Below are positions 43,526-56,147 of a DNA stretch of 64,000 nucleotides, in pieces. The stretch covers positions 9,988,748 through 10,052,747 of the forward strand of contig JARWKL010000006.1 of the NCBI GenBank assembly GCA_029961685.1, in the 5' to 3' direction. Under the pieces are notes generated by a model that did no database searches, was not told the DNA's origin, and saw only the letters and a list, made by a program, of their open reading frames with translations. This DNA is from Aristolochia californica. Taxonomy: Eukaryota > Streptophyta > Magnoliopsida > Piperales > Aristolochiaceae. The position numbers and the translations under genes were made by a program. Numbering within the stretch: position 1 is the first letter of the stretch; each line of letters starts with the position of its first letter.

Positions 43526-44548
43526 ATGACATCCAGTCGTAGGATTACTGGATCAGTGAAAAATGCATCTTTAGTTGAATATAAAGTTCAACAACAATTG
43601 AATGATTGGACAATTCTGTCCATTAAACCTACATCAATCTACAAGAAAGGAACCTTCACCCTTTCTAGTACCATGGGAATCAAAACCATGGAACAAACCA
43701 TTAATCTTGAAAACCAAGATTCAACTCTTAAATTATTAGAGTTAACATATCTCAATAAGTATCTTGCAGATACTGAGAAGAAATACATGCATATTGGATG
43801 CATACAGATTGCGTTCAAACCCTTGACCTTACTAGGGATGAACACATGTCTGTAGGCCATACTCCGTGATGGTCGCTGTTTGGATTGGAAACCCTCATTA
43901 ATGGGTATTGTTGAAACAAGTCTCAGTCGGGGACCTGTTTACTTTAATGTCCATCCAAATCTCACCCTATCTTTAACAGATAGAAATTTGTTAGAATCTA
44001 TCCAGTTGAAGATTCTAACACAGGGATACAATTTTATTCCTGGAACTGAAACTATTGCAGTTATTGCAAGGATTCATTTCAAAATTATGAATACTTTAGT
44101 CCCTAAGGTATTACACTTACCAGATCAAGGTAAGACTGTATTGATCGAAACCGATCTTATGAGTGCAAATGTTGCTGCTCCTAGGATGATCAATTGGGAG
44201 GAAATTCGTTTCCCAGCTAACTGGACTATTCCTCAGGCTGTTCCTCCACAACTCCTGATTAATCAGGATATTGATCATGTCATCCAATCAACAGATGGCG
44301 ATGTGGTAATCAATTTCAAAGACAAGACTCCCTACCGAGGCTCTTTACCACCCACGTCATCCAGATATTCGGATGTAGGCCCATCTACTCACCTACAGGA
44401 ATTGGATGAAAAACAATCTATCAAGGATGTTTCCTCATTAAAAGGAATCCACCTATCAGACACCCAGATACCTCATGGGGTCTACCGAGAAAGGCAGCAT
44501 GACAGAACTTCTCCCACTCCCAGTGAAATGACTGGTTTTACTCTGTGA
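43526..44548 (+). pseudogene. Movement protein (ORF1), copy 8, full length with one nonsense codon
   Basis: Best-preserved full-length ORF1: 340 codons from MTSSRRITG to MTGFTL, TGA at 44546-44548, broken only by TAG at 43853-43855 (CAG in sisters). The N-terminal 54 residues (VEYKVQQQLNDW, KKGTFTLSST) lead into the 30K-type core (HIGCIQIAFKPLTLLGMNTC; DWKPSLMGIVETSLSRGP; FNVHPNLTLSLTD). A polar C-terminal tail may interact with virions, as in other caulimovirids. That last point is inference from the family. Confidence 0.9.
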
Positions 44549-44550
44549 TT

Positions 44551-44656
44551 ATGATTTTTACACCTCAGCAGAGTACCTATGACCCACCACCTTTTGTGGA
44601 GGACCACGCAGCCATTAAAGCTGAATTCTTTCACCCCAAAAATTGGTTTTTTGACA
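44551..44656 (+). pseudogene. First ~35 codons of ORF2 coat region (copy 8)
   Basis: Starts MIFTPQQST two bases after the ORF1 stop (TGA-TT-ATG). Readable through KAEFFHPK, with about 15 bases missing compared with sisters (NNLGF), then NWFFDK, where GAAA repeat begins. A second, shorter trace of the same coding stretch lies inside the repeat at about 44733-44760. Confidence 0.85.
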
Positions 44657-47250
44657 AACAAAGAAACAAGAAACAAAGAAAGAGTAAATAAATAATCTAA
44701 AGAAAGATAAAAAATGAAAAAAACAAACATATTTTTTCACCCCAATATTTTTTGACAAAAATATAAAGCAAGAAACAATAAAGAAAGAATTAGGATAGAA
44801 ACAAACAAACAAGTTAGAAAGAAAGAGTAAGAAACAAAGAAAGAAATAAAGAAATAAAGAAAGAAAAATGAAAAAAAAGAAGAAAGAAAGAAGACAAAAA
44901 TAAAGAAAAGAAAGAAAGACAAAATAGAGAAAGAAAAAAAAAGAATGGAAGAAGAAACAGCAAAATAAAGAACAAGAAAAATAAATAAATAATCTAAAGA
45001 AAGATAAAATTTAATAAATAAGCAAAATAAAGAATAATAAAAAATAAATAAATAATCAAAACATAAAATAAATAAAAGAGAGAAAGATGAAACAGAGAAA
45101 GAAAGATAAAAAAACTAAAGAAGAACGAAATAAGAAATAAAGAAAGAAACTAGAAAGAAAGAATAAAAGAAATAAATAAAGAAAGAAGAAAGACAAAATA
45201 CTGAAAGAAAGATGAAATATAAAAAGTAAAAAGAAATACATAAAGAAAGATGAAATATAAAAATAAATATGAAATATAAAAAAAAGATGAAATATAGAAA
45301 GTAAAATGAAATATAGAATGAAAGACGAAATATAGAAAGTTCAAACAAACAAGTCCGAAGATAGAGTAAGAAAGAAAGAAGAAATAAAGAAAGAAAAAAT
45401 GACATAGAAAAGAAGAAAGAAAGAAGAATTTCCCAATTTTTTATTCTTTTTATATTTATTTATTATTTCTTTTTGTCTTCTTTCCTTCTCTCTCTTATTA
45501 ATTACTTCCTTCCTTATTTGTTTTTTTCTTTTTTCTTTCTTGTTTGTTTGTTTGTTTCTTACCTCTTCCATTATGATTCTTTCTTTCTTTATTTCTTGTT
45601 TTTTCAATTCTTTCTTGATTCCTTCTTTCTTCTTTTCTTCTTTTTTACTACTTTCAATGTTACTTATTTCTTTATTTACACCTCGTTTCTTTCTTTCGTA
45701 TTTACTAATTTCTTTCTTTCTTTTTCTTTCTTGCTTCTTTCTTTCTTGATTCTTTTGTTTTTCTTTCTTTTTCTGTTCTTTCTTTCTTTCTTTATGTTTT
45801 ATTTTTTCTTTCTTTATTTCTTCTTCTTTTCTTACTTCTTATTTCTTTCTATGTGCTTTTTTGTTTGTTCTTTCTTGTTTCTTTCTTTCTTTCTTGTTTT
45901 TTCTTTATTCAAACATTTTTTTCTTTCTTTCTTGTTTCTTTATTTCAATCTTTTGGTTTCTTTCATTCATGTTTCTTTCCATACCTTTGTCATTCTTTCT
46001 TCCTTTCTAAAGTTGAAGAAATGAAGAAAGAAACAGGGCAAAAAGAATAAATGGAACATAAACAATGAACAAAGAAACAAAAAAGAACGAAAGAGAATGA
46101 AGAAATAAGGAAAGAAGAAAGAAAGAGAAACAAACAAACAAACAAACAAACAAGAAAAAAAAACAAGAAGGAATAAATAAAGAAATTAGGCCCATCGAAA
46201 GAAATAAGAAAGAAGAAAAGAAGAAGAAAGAAACATGAAATGTAGATAGAAAGAAGAAATAAATAAATAAATAAAAATAAGTAAATAAAGAAAGAAAGAC
46301 AAAAATAGAATGAAGAAGAAAGGAGGAAAGAAGGAAAAAAGAAGAAAGAAAGAAGTAAAAGGAAGGAATGAAAGAAATAATGAAAGAAAGTTGAAGAAAT
46401 GAAGAAATAAACAGGGAAAAAAGAATGAAAGAAAGAAACAAAAAAGAAAAAAAGAGAGAACAAAGAAATAAAAAAAATAAGAAAGAAAGAAACAAGAAGG
46501 AATAAATAAATAAATAAGGCACTTTGAAAGAAATGAGAAAGAAGAAAAGAAGAAGAAAGAAGGAAACAAGATAGAAATAAAAAAATTAGAAATAAAGGAA
46601 GAAAGAATCAGAATAAATGAAAATAGAAATGAAACAAACAAACATGAAAGAAAGATGGAAAGAAGAAAAAAGAAAGAAGGAAGAAGGAAGTAAGAAAAAA
46701 GAGAGAAAGAAGGAAAGAGGAAATAAACAAGAAAGAAAGAAACAAGAAAGAAACATAGAAAGAAGAAAGAAAGAAAGAAAGAAAGGGAAAGGGAAAGGAA
46801 AAGAAGAAGGAAATAAAAATAATAAGAAATAAAGAAATAAAAAGGGACAATGGAAAGAAGAATGGAATAAAAAGAATAAGAAAGAACAAAAGAAATAAAG
46901 AAATAAAGAAAGTTCTTTCTTCTTTCTATCTTTCTTTATTTTTCTATATTTTGTCTTTCTTTTGTTTTCTTTCTTTTTCTGTTCTTTCTTTCTTTCTTTA
47001 TGTTTTATTTTTTCTTTCTTTATTTCTTCTTCTTTTCTTACTTCTTATTTCTTTCTATGTGCTTTTTTATTTGTTCTTTCTTGTTTCTTTCTTTCTTTCT
47101 TGTTTTTTCTTTCTTTCTTGTTTCTTTCTTTCTTTCTTGTTTCAATCTTTTGGTTTCTTTCATTCATGTTTCTTTCCATACCTTTGTCATTCTTTCTTCC
47201 TTTCTAAAGTTGAAGAAATGAAGAAAGAAACAGGGCAAAAAGAATAAATG
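44657..47250. repeat. GAAA/TTTC tracts with duplicated blocks
   Basis: GAAA on + to about 45430, TTTC to 46005, GAAA to 46910, TTTC to 47205, then a short GAAA block. Large pieces duplicate 40561-41650. The block AAAGTTGAAGAAATGAAG followed by AAACAGGGC occurs at about 46008-46050 and again at 47206-47248. Tiny viral trace at 44733-44760. No genes. Confidence 0.9.
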
Positions 47251-50200
47251 AACTTTCTAAATATCTTCGCACTTTCTAAATTTCATATTTCATCTTTCTT
47301 TATATATTTCAATTTACTTTCTATATTTCATTATACTTTCTATATTTCATATTTCATTCTATATTTCATTTCACTTTCTTTATTTTAACCTTCTTTCTAT
47401 ATTTTATTTTACTTTCTATATTTCATCTTTCTTTCTAAATTTCATTTTACTTTCTATATTTAATCTTTCTTTCTGTATTTCATTTTACTTTCTATATTTT
47501 ATTTTACTTTCGATTTTTCATCTTACTTTCTATTTTTCATTTTACTTTCTACATTTCAACTTCTTTCTATATTTCATTTTCCTTTCTATAATTCATCTTT
47601 CTTTCCATATTTCCTTTCTCTTTCAATATTTCATTTTTTTATTTCATCTTTCTCTCTATATTACATTTTACTTTCTATATTTTATCTTTCTTTATATATT
47701 TCTTTTTACTTTCTATATTTCATTTAACTTTCTATGTTTTATATTTCTTTCTATATTTCATTTTACTTTCTTTATTTTAACCTCCTTTCTATATTTCATT
47801 TTACTTTCTATATTTCGTCTTTCTTTCTTTAATTCATGTTACTTTCTATACATCATTTTTTTTACTATATTTTATTTTACTTTCTATATTTCATCTTTCT
47901 TTATAAATTTCATTTTACTTTTTATATTTCATCTTTCTTTCTATATTTCATTTTACTTTCTATATTTCATCTTTCTTTCTGTATTTCATTTTACTTTCTA
48001 TATTTCATCTTTCTTTCTATATTTCATTTTACTTTCTATATTTCATCTTTCTTTCTTTATTTCATGTTACTTTCTATAAATCGTTTTTCTTACTATATTT
48101 CATTTTACATTCTATATTTTATTTTACTTTCTATACTGCATCATTCTTTCTGTATTTCATTTTACTTTCTATATATCATTTTTCTTACTATATTTCATTT
48201 TACATTCTATATTTTATTTTACTTTCTATACTGCATCATGCTTTCTGTATTTCATTTTACTTTCCATATTTCATCTTTCTTTCTATATTTCATTTTTCTT
48301 TCTATATTTCATCTTTTTTTCTTTAATTCGTGTTACTTTCTATACATCATTTTTTTTACTATATTTTATTTTACTTTCTATATTTCATCTTTCTTTATAA
48401 ATTTCATTTTACTTTTTATATTTCATCTTTCTTTCTATATTTCATTTTACTTTCTATATTTCATCTTTCTTTCTGTATTTCATTTTACTTTCTATATTTC
48501 ATCTTTCTTTTTATATTTCATTTTACTTTCTATATTTCATCTTTCTTTCTTTATTTCATGTTACTTTCTATATATCATTTTTCTTACTATATTTCATTTT
48601 ACATTCTATATTTTATTTTACTTCTATACTGCATCATTCTTTCTGTATTTCATTTTACTTTCTATATTTTATCTTTCTTTCTTTATTTTATTTTACTATC
48701 TATATTTCATCTCACTTTCTATATTTCATCCTACTTTCTATTTTTCATCATTCTTTATATATTTCATTTTACTTTCTATATTTCATTATACTTTCTATAT
48801 TTCAATATACTTTCTATATTTCATATTTCATTGTATATTTCATTTTACTTTCTTTATTTTAACCTTCTTTCCATTTTATCTTTTTCTTTCAATATTTTAT
48901 TTTTTTTATTTCTTCTTTCGTTCGATATTACATTTTACTTTCTATATTTCATCTTTCTTTAGATATTTCATTTTACTTTCTATATTTCATTTTTCATTCT
49001 ATATTTCATATTCCGTTCTATATTTCATTTTACTTTCTTTATTTTAACCTTCTTTCTATATCTTATTTTACTTTCTATATTTCATCATTCTTTCTAAATT
49101 TCATTTTACTTTCTAGATTTAATCTTTCTTTCTGTATTTCATTTTACTTTCTATATTTCATCTTTCTTTTTATATTTTTTTTACCTTTTATTTTTCATCT
49201 TACTTTCTATTTTTCATTTTAATTTCTATATTTCAACTTCTTTCTATATTTCATTTTCCTTTCTATAATTCATCTTTCTTTCCATATTTCCATTTTCATT
49301 CAATATTTCATTTTTATATTTCATCTTTCTTTCTGTTTTACATTTCACTTTCTATATTTCATCTTTCTTTCTACATTTCCTTTAACTTTCTAATTATCTT
49401 CACACTTTCTATATTTCATTTTACCTTCATTCCATAATTATTTTAGTTTCTATATTTCATCCTTCTTTCTTTATTTCATGTTACTTTCTATACTTCATCT
49501 TTCTTTATATATTTCATTTTACTTTCTATATTTCATTATACTTTCTGTATTTTATATTTCATTCTATATTTCATTTTACTTTCTTTATTTTAACCTTCTT
49601 TCTATATTTTATTTTACTTTCTATATTTCATCTTTCTTTCTAAATTTCATTTTACTTTCTATATTTAATCTTTCTTTCAGTATTTCATTTTACTTTCTAT
49701 ATTTCATCTTTCTTTCTATATTTTATTTTACTTTCTATTTTTCATCTTACTTTATATTTTCAATTACTTTCTATATTTCATTTTCCTTTCTATAATTCAT
49801 CTTTCGTTAAATATTTCCTTTTTCTTTCAATATTTCATTTTTTTTATTTCATCTTTCTTTGTATATTACATTTTACTTTCTATATTTCATCTTTCTTTAT
49901 ATATTTCTTTTTACTTTCTATGTTTCATATTTCTTTCTATATTTCATTTTACTTTCTTTATTTTAACCTTCTTTCTATGTTTCATTTTACTTTCAATTTT
50001 TCACCTTTCTTTCTTTAATTCCTGTTACTTTCTATACATCATTTTTTTTACTATATTTTATTTTACTTTCTATATTTCATCTTTCTTTATAAATTTCATT
50101 TTACTTTTTATATTTCATCTTTCTTTCTATATTTCATTTTACTTTCTATATTTCATCTTTCTTTCTAAATTTCATTTTACTTTCTATATGTAATCTTTCT

Positions 50201-53200
50201 TTCTGTATTTCATTTTACTTTCTATATTTCATCTTTCTTTTTATATTTTTTTTTACTTTCTATTTTTCATTTTACTTTCTATTTTTCATTTTACTTTCTA
50301 TATTTCAACTTCTTTCTATATTTCATTTTACTTTCTATAATTCATCTTTCTTTCTATAATTCATCTTTCTTTCCATATTTCCATTTTCATTCAATATTTC
50401 ATTTTTTTATTTCATCTTTCTTTCTGTTTTACATTTTACTTTTTATTTTTCATCTTTCTTTCTACATTTCCTTTAACTTTCTAAATATCTTCGCACTTTC
50501 TATATTTCATTTTACCTTCTTTCTATATTTCATTTTAGTTTCTATATTTCATCTTTCTTTCGTTATTTCATGTTACTTTCTATATTTCATCTTTCTTTAT
50601 ATATTTCATTTTACTTTCTATATTTCATTATACTTTCTATATTTCATATTTCATTCTATATTTCATCTTACTTTCTTTATTTTAACCTTCTTTCTATATT
50701 TTATTTTACTTTCTATATTTCATCTTTCTTTCTAAATTTTATTTTACTTTCTAAATTTTATTTTACTTTCTATATTTAATCTTTCTTTCTGTATTTCATT
50801 TTACTTTCTATATTTCATATTTCTTTCTACATTTTATTTTACTTTCTATTTTTCATCCTACTTTCTATTTTTCATTTTACTTTCTATATTACAACTTCTT
50901 TCTATATTTCATTTTCCTTTCTATAATTCATCTTTCTTTCTATAATTCATCTTTCTTTCCATATTTCCTTTTTCTTTCAAAATTTCATTTTTTTTATTTC
51001 ATCTTTCTTTCTATATTACATTTTACTTTCTATATTTTATTTTTCTTTATATATTTCTTTTTACTTTCTATGTTTCATATTTCTTTCTATATTTCATTTT
51101 ACTTTCTATTTTTCATCTTTCTTTCTTTAATTCATGTTACTTTCTATACATCATTTTGTTACTATATTTTATTTTACTTCCTATATTTCTTCTTTCTTTA
51201 TAAATTTCATTTTACTTTTTATATTTCATTTTATTTTCTATATTTCATCTTTCTTTCTATATTTCATTTCACTTTCTATATTTCATCTTTAGTTTCTATA
51301 TTTCATCTTTCTTTCTACATTTTATTTTACTTTCTATTTTTCATCTTACTTTCTATTTTTCATTTTACTTTCTATATTTCAACTTCTTTCTATATTTCAT
51401 TTTACTTTCTATAATTCATCTTTCTTTCTATAATTCATCTTTCTTTCCATATTTCTTTTTTCTTTCAATATTTCATATTTTTTATTTCATCTTTCTTTGT
51501 ATATTACATTTTACTTTCTATATTTCATCTTTCTTTATATATTTCTTTTTACTTTCTATGTTTCATATTTCTTTCTATATTTCATTTTTCTTTCTTTATT
51601 TTAACCTTCTTTCTATATTTTACTTTCTCTATTTCATCTTTCTTTTTATATTTTATTTTACTTTCTATTTCTCATTATACTTTCTATTTTTCATTTTACT
51701 TTCTATATTTCAACTTCTTTCTATATTTCATTTTACTTTCTATAATTTATCTTTATTTCTATAATTCATCATTCTTTCCATATTTCCTTTTTCATTCAAT
51801 ATTTCTTTTTTTTTATTTCATCTTTCTTTCTGTTTTACATTTTACTTTCTATATTTCATCTTTTTTTCTACATTTCCTTTAACTTTCTAAATATCTTCGC
51901 ACTTTCTATATTTCATTTTACATTCTTTCTATATTTCATTTTAGTCTCTATATTTCATCTTTCTTTCTTTATTTCATGTTACTTTCTATATTTCATCTTT
52001 CTTTATATATTTCATTTTACTTTCTATATTTCATTATACTTTCTATATTTCATATTTTATTCTATATTTTATTTTACTTTCTTTATTTTAACCTTCTTTC
52101 TATATTTTATTTTACTTTCTATATTTCATCTTTCTTTCTAAATTTCATTTTAATTTCTATATTTAATCTTTCTTTCTGTATTTCATTTTACTTTCTATAT
52201 TTCATCTTTCTTTCTATATTTTATTTTACTTTCTATTTTTCATCTTACTTTCTATTTTTCATTTTACTTTCTATATTTCAACTTCTTTCTATATTTCATT
52301 TTCCTTTCTATAATTCATCTTTCTTTCTATAATTCATCTTTCTTTCCATATTTCCTTTTTCTTTCAATATTTCATTTTTTTATTTCATCTTTCTTTCTAT
52401 ATTACATTTTACTTTCTATATTTCATCTTTCTTTATATATTTCTTTTTACTTTCTATGTTTCACATTTCTTTCTATATTTCATTTTACTTTCTTTATTTT
52501 AACCTTCTTTCTATATTTCATTTTACTTTCTATTTTTCATCTTTCTTTCTTTATTTCATGTTACTTTCTATATATCGTTTCTCTTACTATATTTCATTTT
52601 ACATTCTATATTTTATTTTACTTTCTATACTTCATCATTCTTTTTATATTTCATTTTACTTTCTATATTTCATCTTTCTTTCTTTATTTTATTTTACTTT
52701 CTATATTTCATCTTACTTTCTATATTTCATCTTGCTTTATATATATTTCATCTTACTTTCTATTTTTCATCTTACCCTCTATTTTTCATTTTACTTTCTA
52801 TATTTCGTCTTCTTTCTACATTTCATTTTACATTCTACAATTAAACTTTCTTTCTATATTTTATCTTTCTTTCCATTTTTCCTTTTTCTTTCAATATTTC
52901 GTTTTGGTTTATTTTTATTTCTTCTTTCTTTCTTTATTACATTTTACTTTCTATATTTCATCTTTCTTTAGATATTTCATTTTACTTTCTATATTTCATA
53001 TTTCATTCGATATTTTATTTTACTTTCTATATTTCATCTTTCTTTCTAAATTTTATTTTACTTTCTATAATTAATCTTTCTTTCTGTATTTCATTTACTT
53101 TCTGTATTTCATCTTTCTTTTTATATTTTATTTTACTTTCTATTTTTCATTCTACTTTCTATTTTTCATTTTACTTTCTATATTTCAACTTCTTTCTATA

Positions 53201-56147
53201 TTTCATTTTACTTTCTATAATTCATCTTTCTTTCTATAATTCATCTTTCTTTCCATATTTCCATTTTGATTCAATATTTCAGTTTTTTATTTCATCTTTC
53301 TTTCTGGTTTACATTTTACTTTCTATATTTCATCTTTCCTTCTACATTTCTTTTAACTTTCAAAATAACTTCGCACTTTCTATATTTCATTTTACCTTCT
53401 TTCTATATTTCATTTTAGTTTCTATATTTCATCTTTGTTTCATTATTTCATGTTACTTTCTATATTTCATCTTTCTTTTTATATTTTATTTTACTTTCTA
53501 TTTTTCCTCTTACTTTCTATTTTTCATTTTACTTTCTATATTTCATCTTTCTTTCTATATTTCATTTCACTTTCTATATTTCATCTTTCTTTCTTCATTT
53601 CATGTTACTTTCTATATATCGTTTCTCTTACTATATTTCATTTTACATTCTATATTTTATTTTACTTTCTATACTTCATCATTCTTTCTGTATTTCATTT
53701 TACTTTCTATATTTCATCTTTCTTTCTTTATTTTATTTTACTTTCTATATTTCATCTCACTTTCTATATTTCATCTTACTTTCTATTTTTCATCTTACCA
53801 TCTATTTTTCATTTTTCTTTCTATATTCCATCTTCTTTCTACATTTCATTTACATTCTATAATTCAACTTTCTTTCTATATTTTATCTTTCTTTCCATTT
53901 TTCCTTTTTCTTTCAATATTTCATTATATTTTATTTTTATTTCTTCTTTCTTTCTATATTACATTTCACTTTCTATATTTCATCTTTCTTTAGATATTTC
54001 TTTTTACTTTCTATATTTCAAATTTCATTCTATATTTAATTTTACTTTCTTTATTTTAACCTTCTTTCTATATTTTATTTTACTTTCTATATTTCATCTT
54101 TCTTTATAAATTTCATTTTACTTTCTATATTTCATCTTTCTTTCTATATTTCATTTTACTTTCTGTATTTCATTTTTCTTTTTATATTTTATATTACTTT
54201 CTATTTTTCATCTTACTTTCTATTTTCCATTTTACTTTCTATATTTCAACTTCTTTCTATATTTCATTTTACTTTCTATAATTCATCTTTCTTTCTATGA
54301 TTCATCTTTCTTTCCATATTTCCATTTTCATTCAATATTTCATTTTTTTATTTCATCTTTCATTCTGTTTTACATTTTACTTTCTATATTTCATCTTTCT
54401 TTCTACATTTCCTTTAACTTTCTAAATATCTTCGCACTTTCTATATTTCATTTTACCTTTTTTCTATATTTCATTTTAGTTTCTATATTTCATCTTTCTT
54501 TCTTTATTTCATGTTACTTTCTATATTTCATCTTTCTTTATATATTTTATTTTCTTTCTATATTTCATTATACTTTCTACATTTCATATTTTATTCCATA
54601 TTTCATTTTACTTTCTTTATTTTAACCTTTTTTCTATATTTTATTTTACTTTCTATATTTCATCTTTCTTTCTAAATTTTATTTTACTTTCTATATTTAA
54701 TCTTTCTTTCTTTATTTCATTTTACTTTCTATATTTCATCTTTCTTTCTATATTTTATTTTGCTTTCTATTTTTCATTTTACTTTCTATTTTTCGTTTTA
54801 CTTTCTATATTTCCACTTCTTTCTATATTTCTTTTTCCTTTCTATAATTCTTCTTTCTTTCTATAATTCATCTTTCTTTCCATATTTCCTTTTTCTTTCA
54901 ATATTTTATTTTTTTATTTCTTCTTTCTTTCTATATTACATTTTACTTTCTATATTTCATCTTTCTTTATATATTTCTTTTTACTTTCTATGTTTCATAT
55001 TTCTTTCTATATTTTATTTTACCTTCTTTATTTTAACCGTCTTTCTATGTTTCATTTAACCTTCTTTCTTTCATTAATTCATGTTACATTCTATACATCA
55101 TTTTTTTACTATATTTTATTTTACTTTCAATATTTCATCTTTCTTTATAAATTTTATTTTACTTTTTATATTTCATTTTTCTTTCTATATTTCATTTTAC
55201 TTTCTATATTTCATCTTTCTTTCTATATTTCATTTCACTTTCTATATTTCATCTTTCTTTCTATATTTCATTTTAGTTTCTATATTTCATCTTTCTTTCT
55301 TCATTTCATGTTACTTTCTATATATCGTTTCGCTTACTATATTTTATTTTACATTCTATATTTTATTTTACATTCTATACTTCATCATTCTTTCTGTATT
55401 TCATTTTACTTTCTATATTTCATCTTTCTTTTTTTATTTTATTGTACTTTCTATATTTCATCTCACTTTCTATATTTCATCTTACTTTCTATTTTTCATC
55501 TTACCTTCTATTTTTCATTTTACTTTCTATATTTCATCTTCTTTCTACATTTCATTTTACATTCTATAATTCAACTTTCTTTCTATATTTTATCTTTCTT
55601 TCCATTTTTCCTTTTTCTTTCAATATTTCATTATATTTTATTTTTATTTCTTCATTCTTTCTATATTATATTTCACTTTCTATATTTCATCTTTCTTTAG
55701 ATATTTCATTTTACTTTCTCTATTTCATATTTCATTCTATATTTCATTTTACTTTCTTTATTTTAACCTTCTTTCTATATTTTATTTTACTTTCTATATT
55801 TCATCTTTCTTTCTAAATTTCATTTTACTTTCTATATTTAATCTTTCTTTCTGCATTTCATTTTACTTTCTGTATTTCATATTTCTTTTTATATTTTATT
55901 TTACTTTCTATTTTTCATCTTACTTTCTATTTTTCATTTTACTTTCTATATTTCAACTTCTTTCTATATTTCATTTTACTTTCTATAATTTATCTTTCCT
56001 TCTATAATTCATCTTTCTTTCCATATTTCCATTTTCATTCAATATTTCTTTTTTTTATTTCATCTTTCTTTCTGTTTTACATTTTACTTTCTATATTTCA
56101 TCTTTCTTTCTACATTTTCTTTAACTTTCTAAATATCTTTGCACTTT
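47251..56147 (+). repeat. Large 19-bp satellite array, + orientation
   Basis: About 8.9 kb of tandem units of about 19 bp, consensus CTTTCTATATTTCAT plus a four-base variable part (TTTA or CTTT types often alternate, giving a 38-bp dimer). A landmark, CTAAATATCTTCGCAC or close variants, occurs near 47259, 49391, 50481, 51888, 53361, 54422 and 56130. This suggests a higher-order unit of roughly 1.1-2.1 kb. Open frames up to about 400 codons exist only because the units lack stops. Confidence 0.93.
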
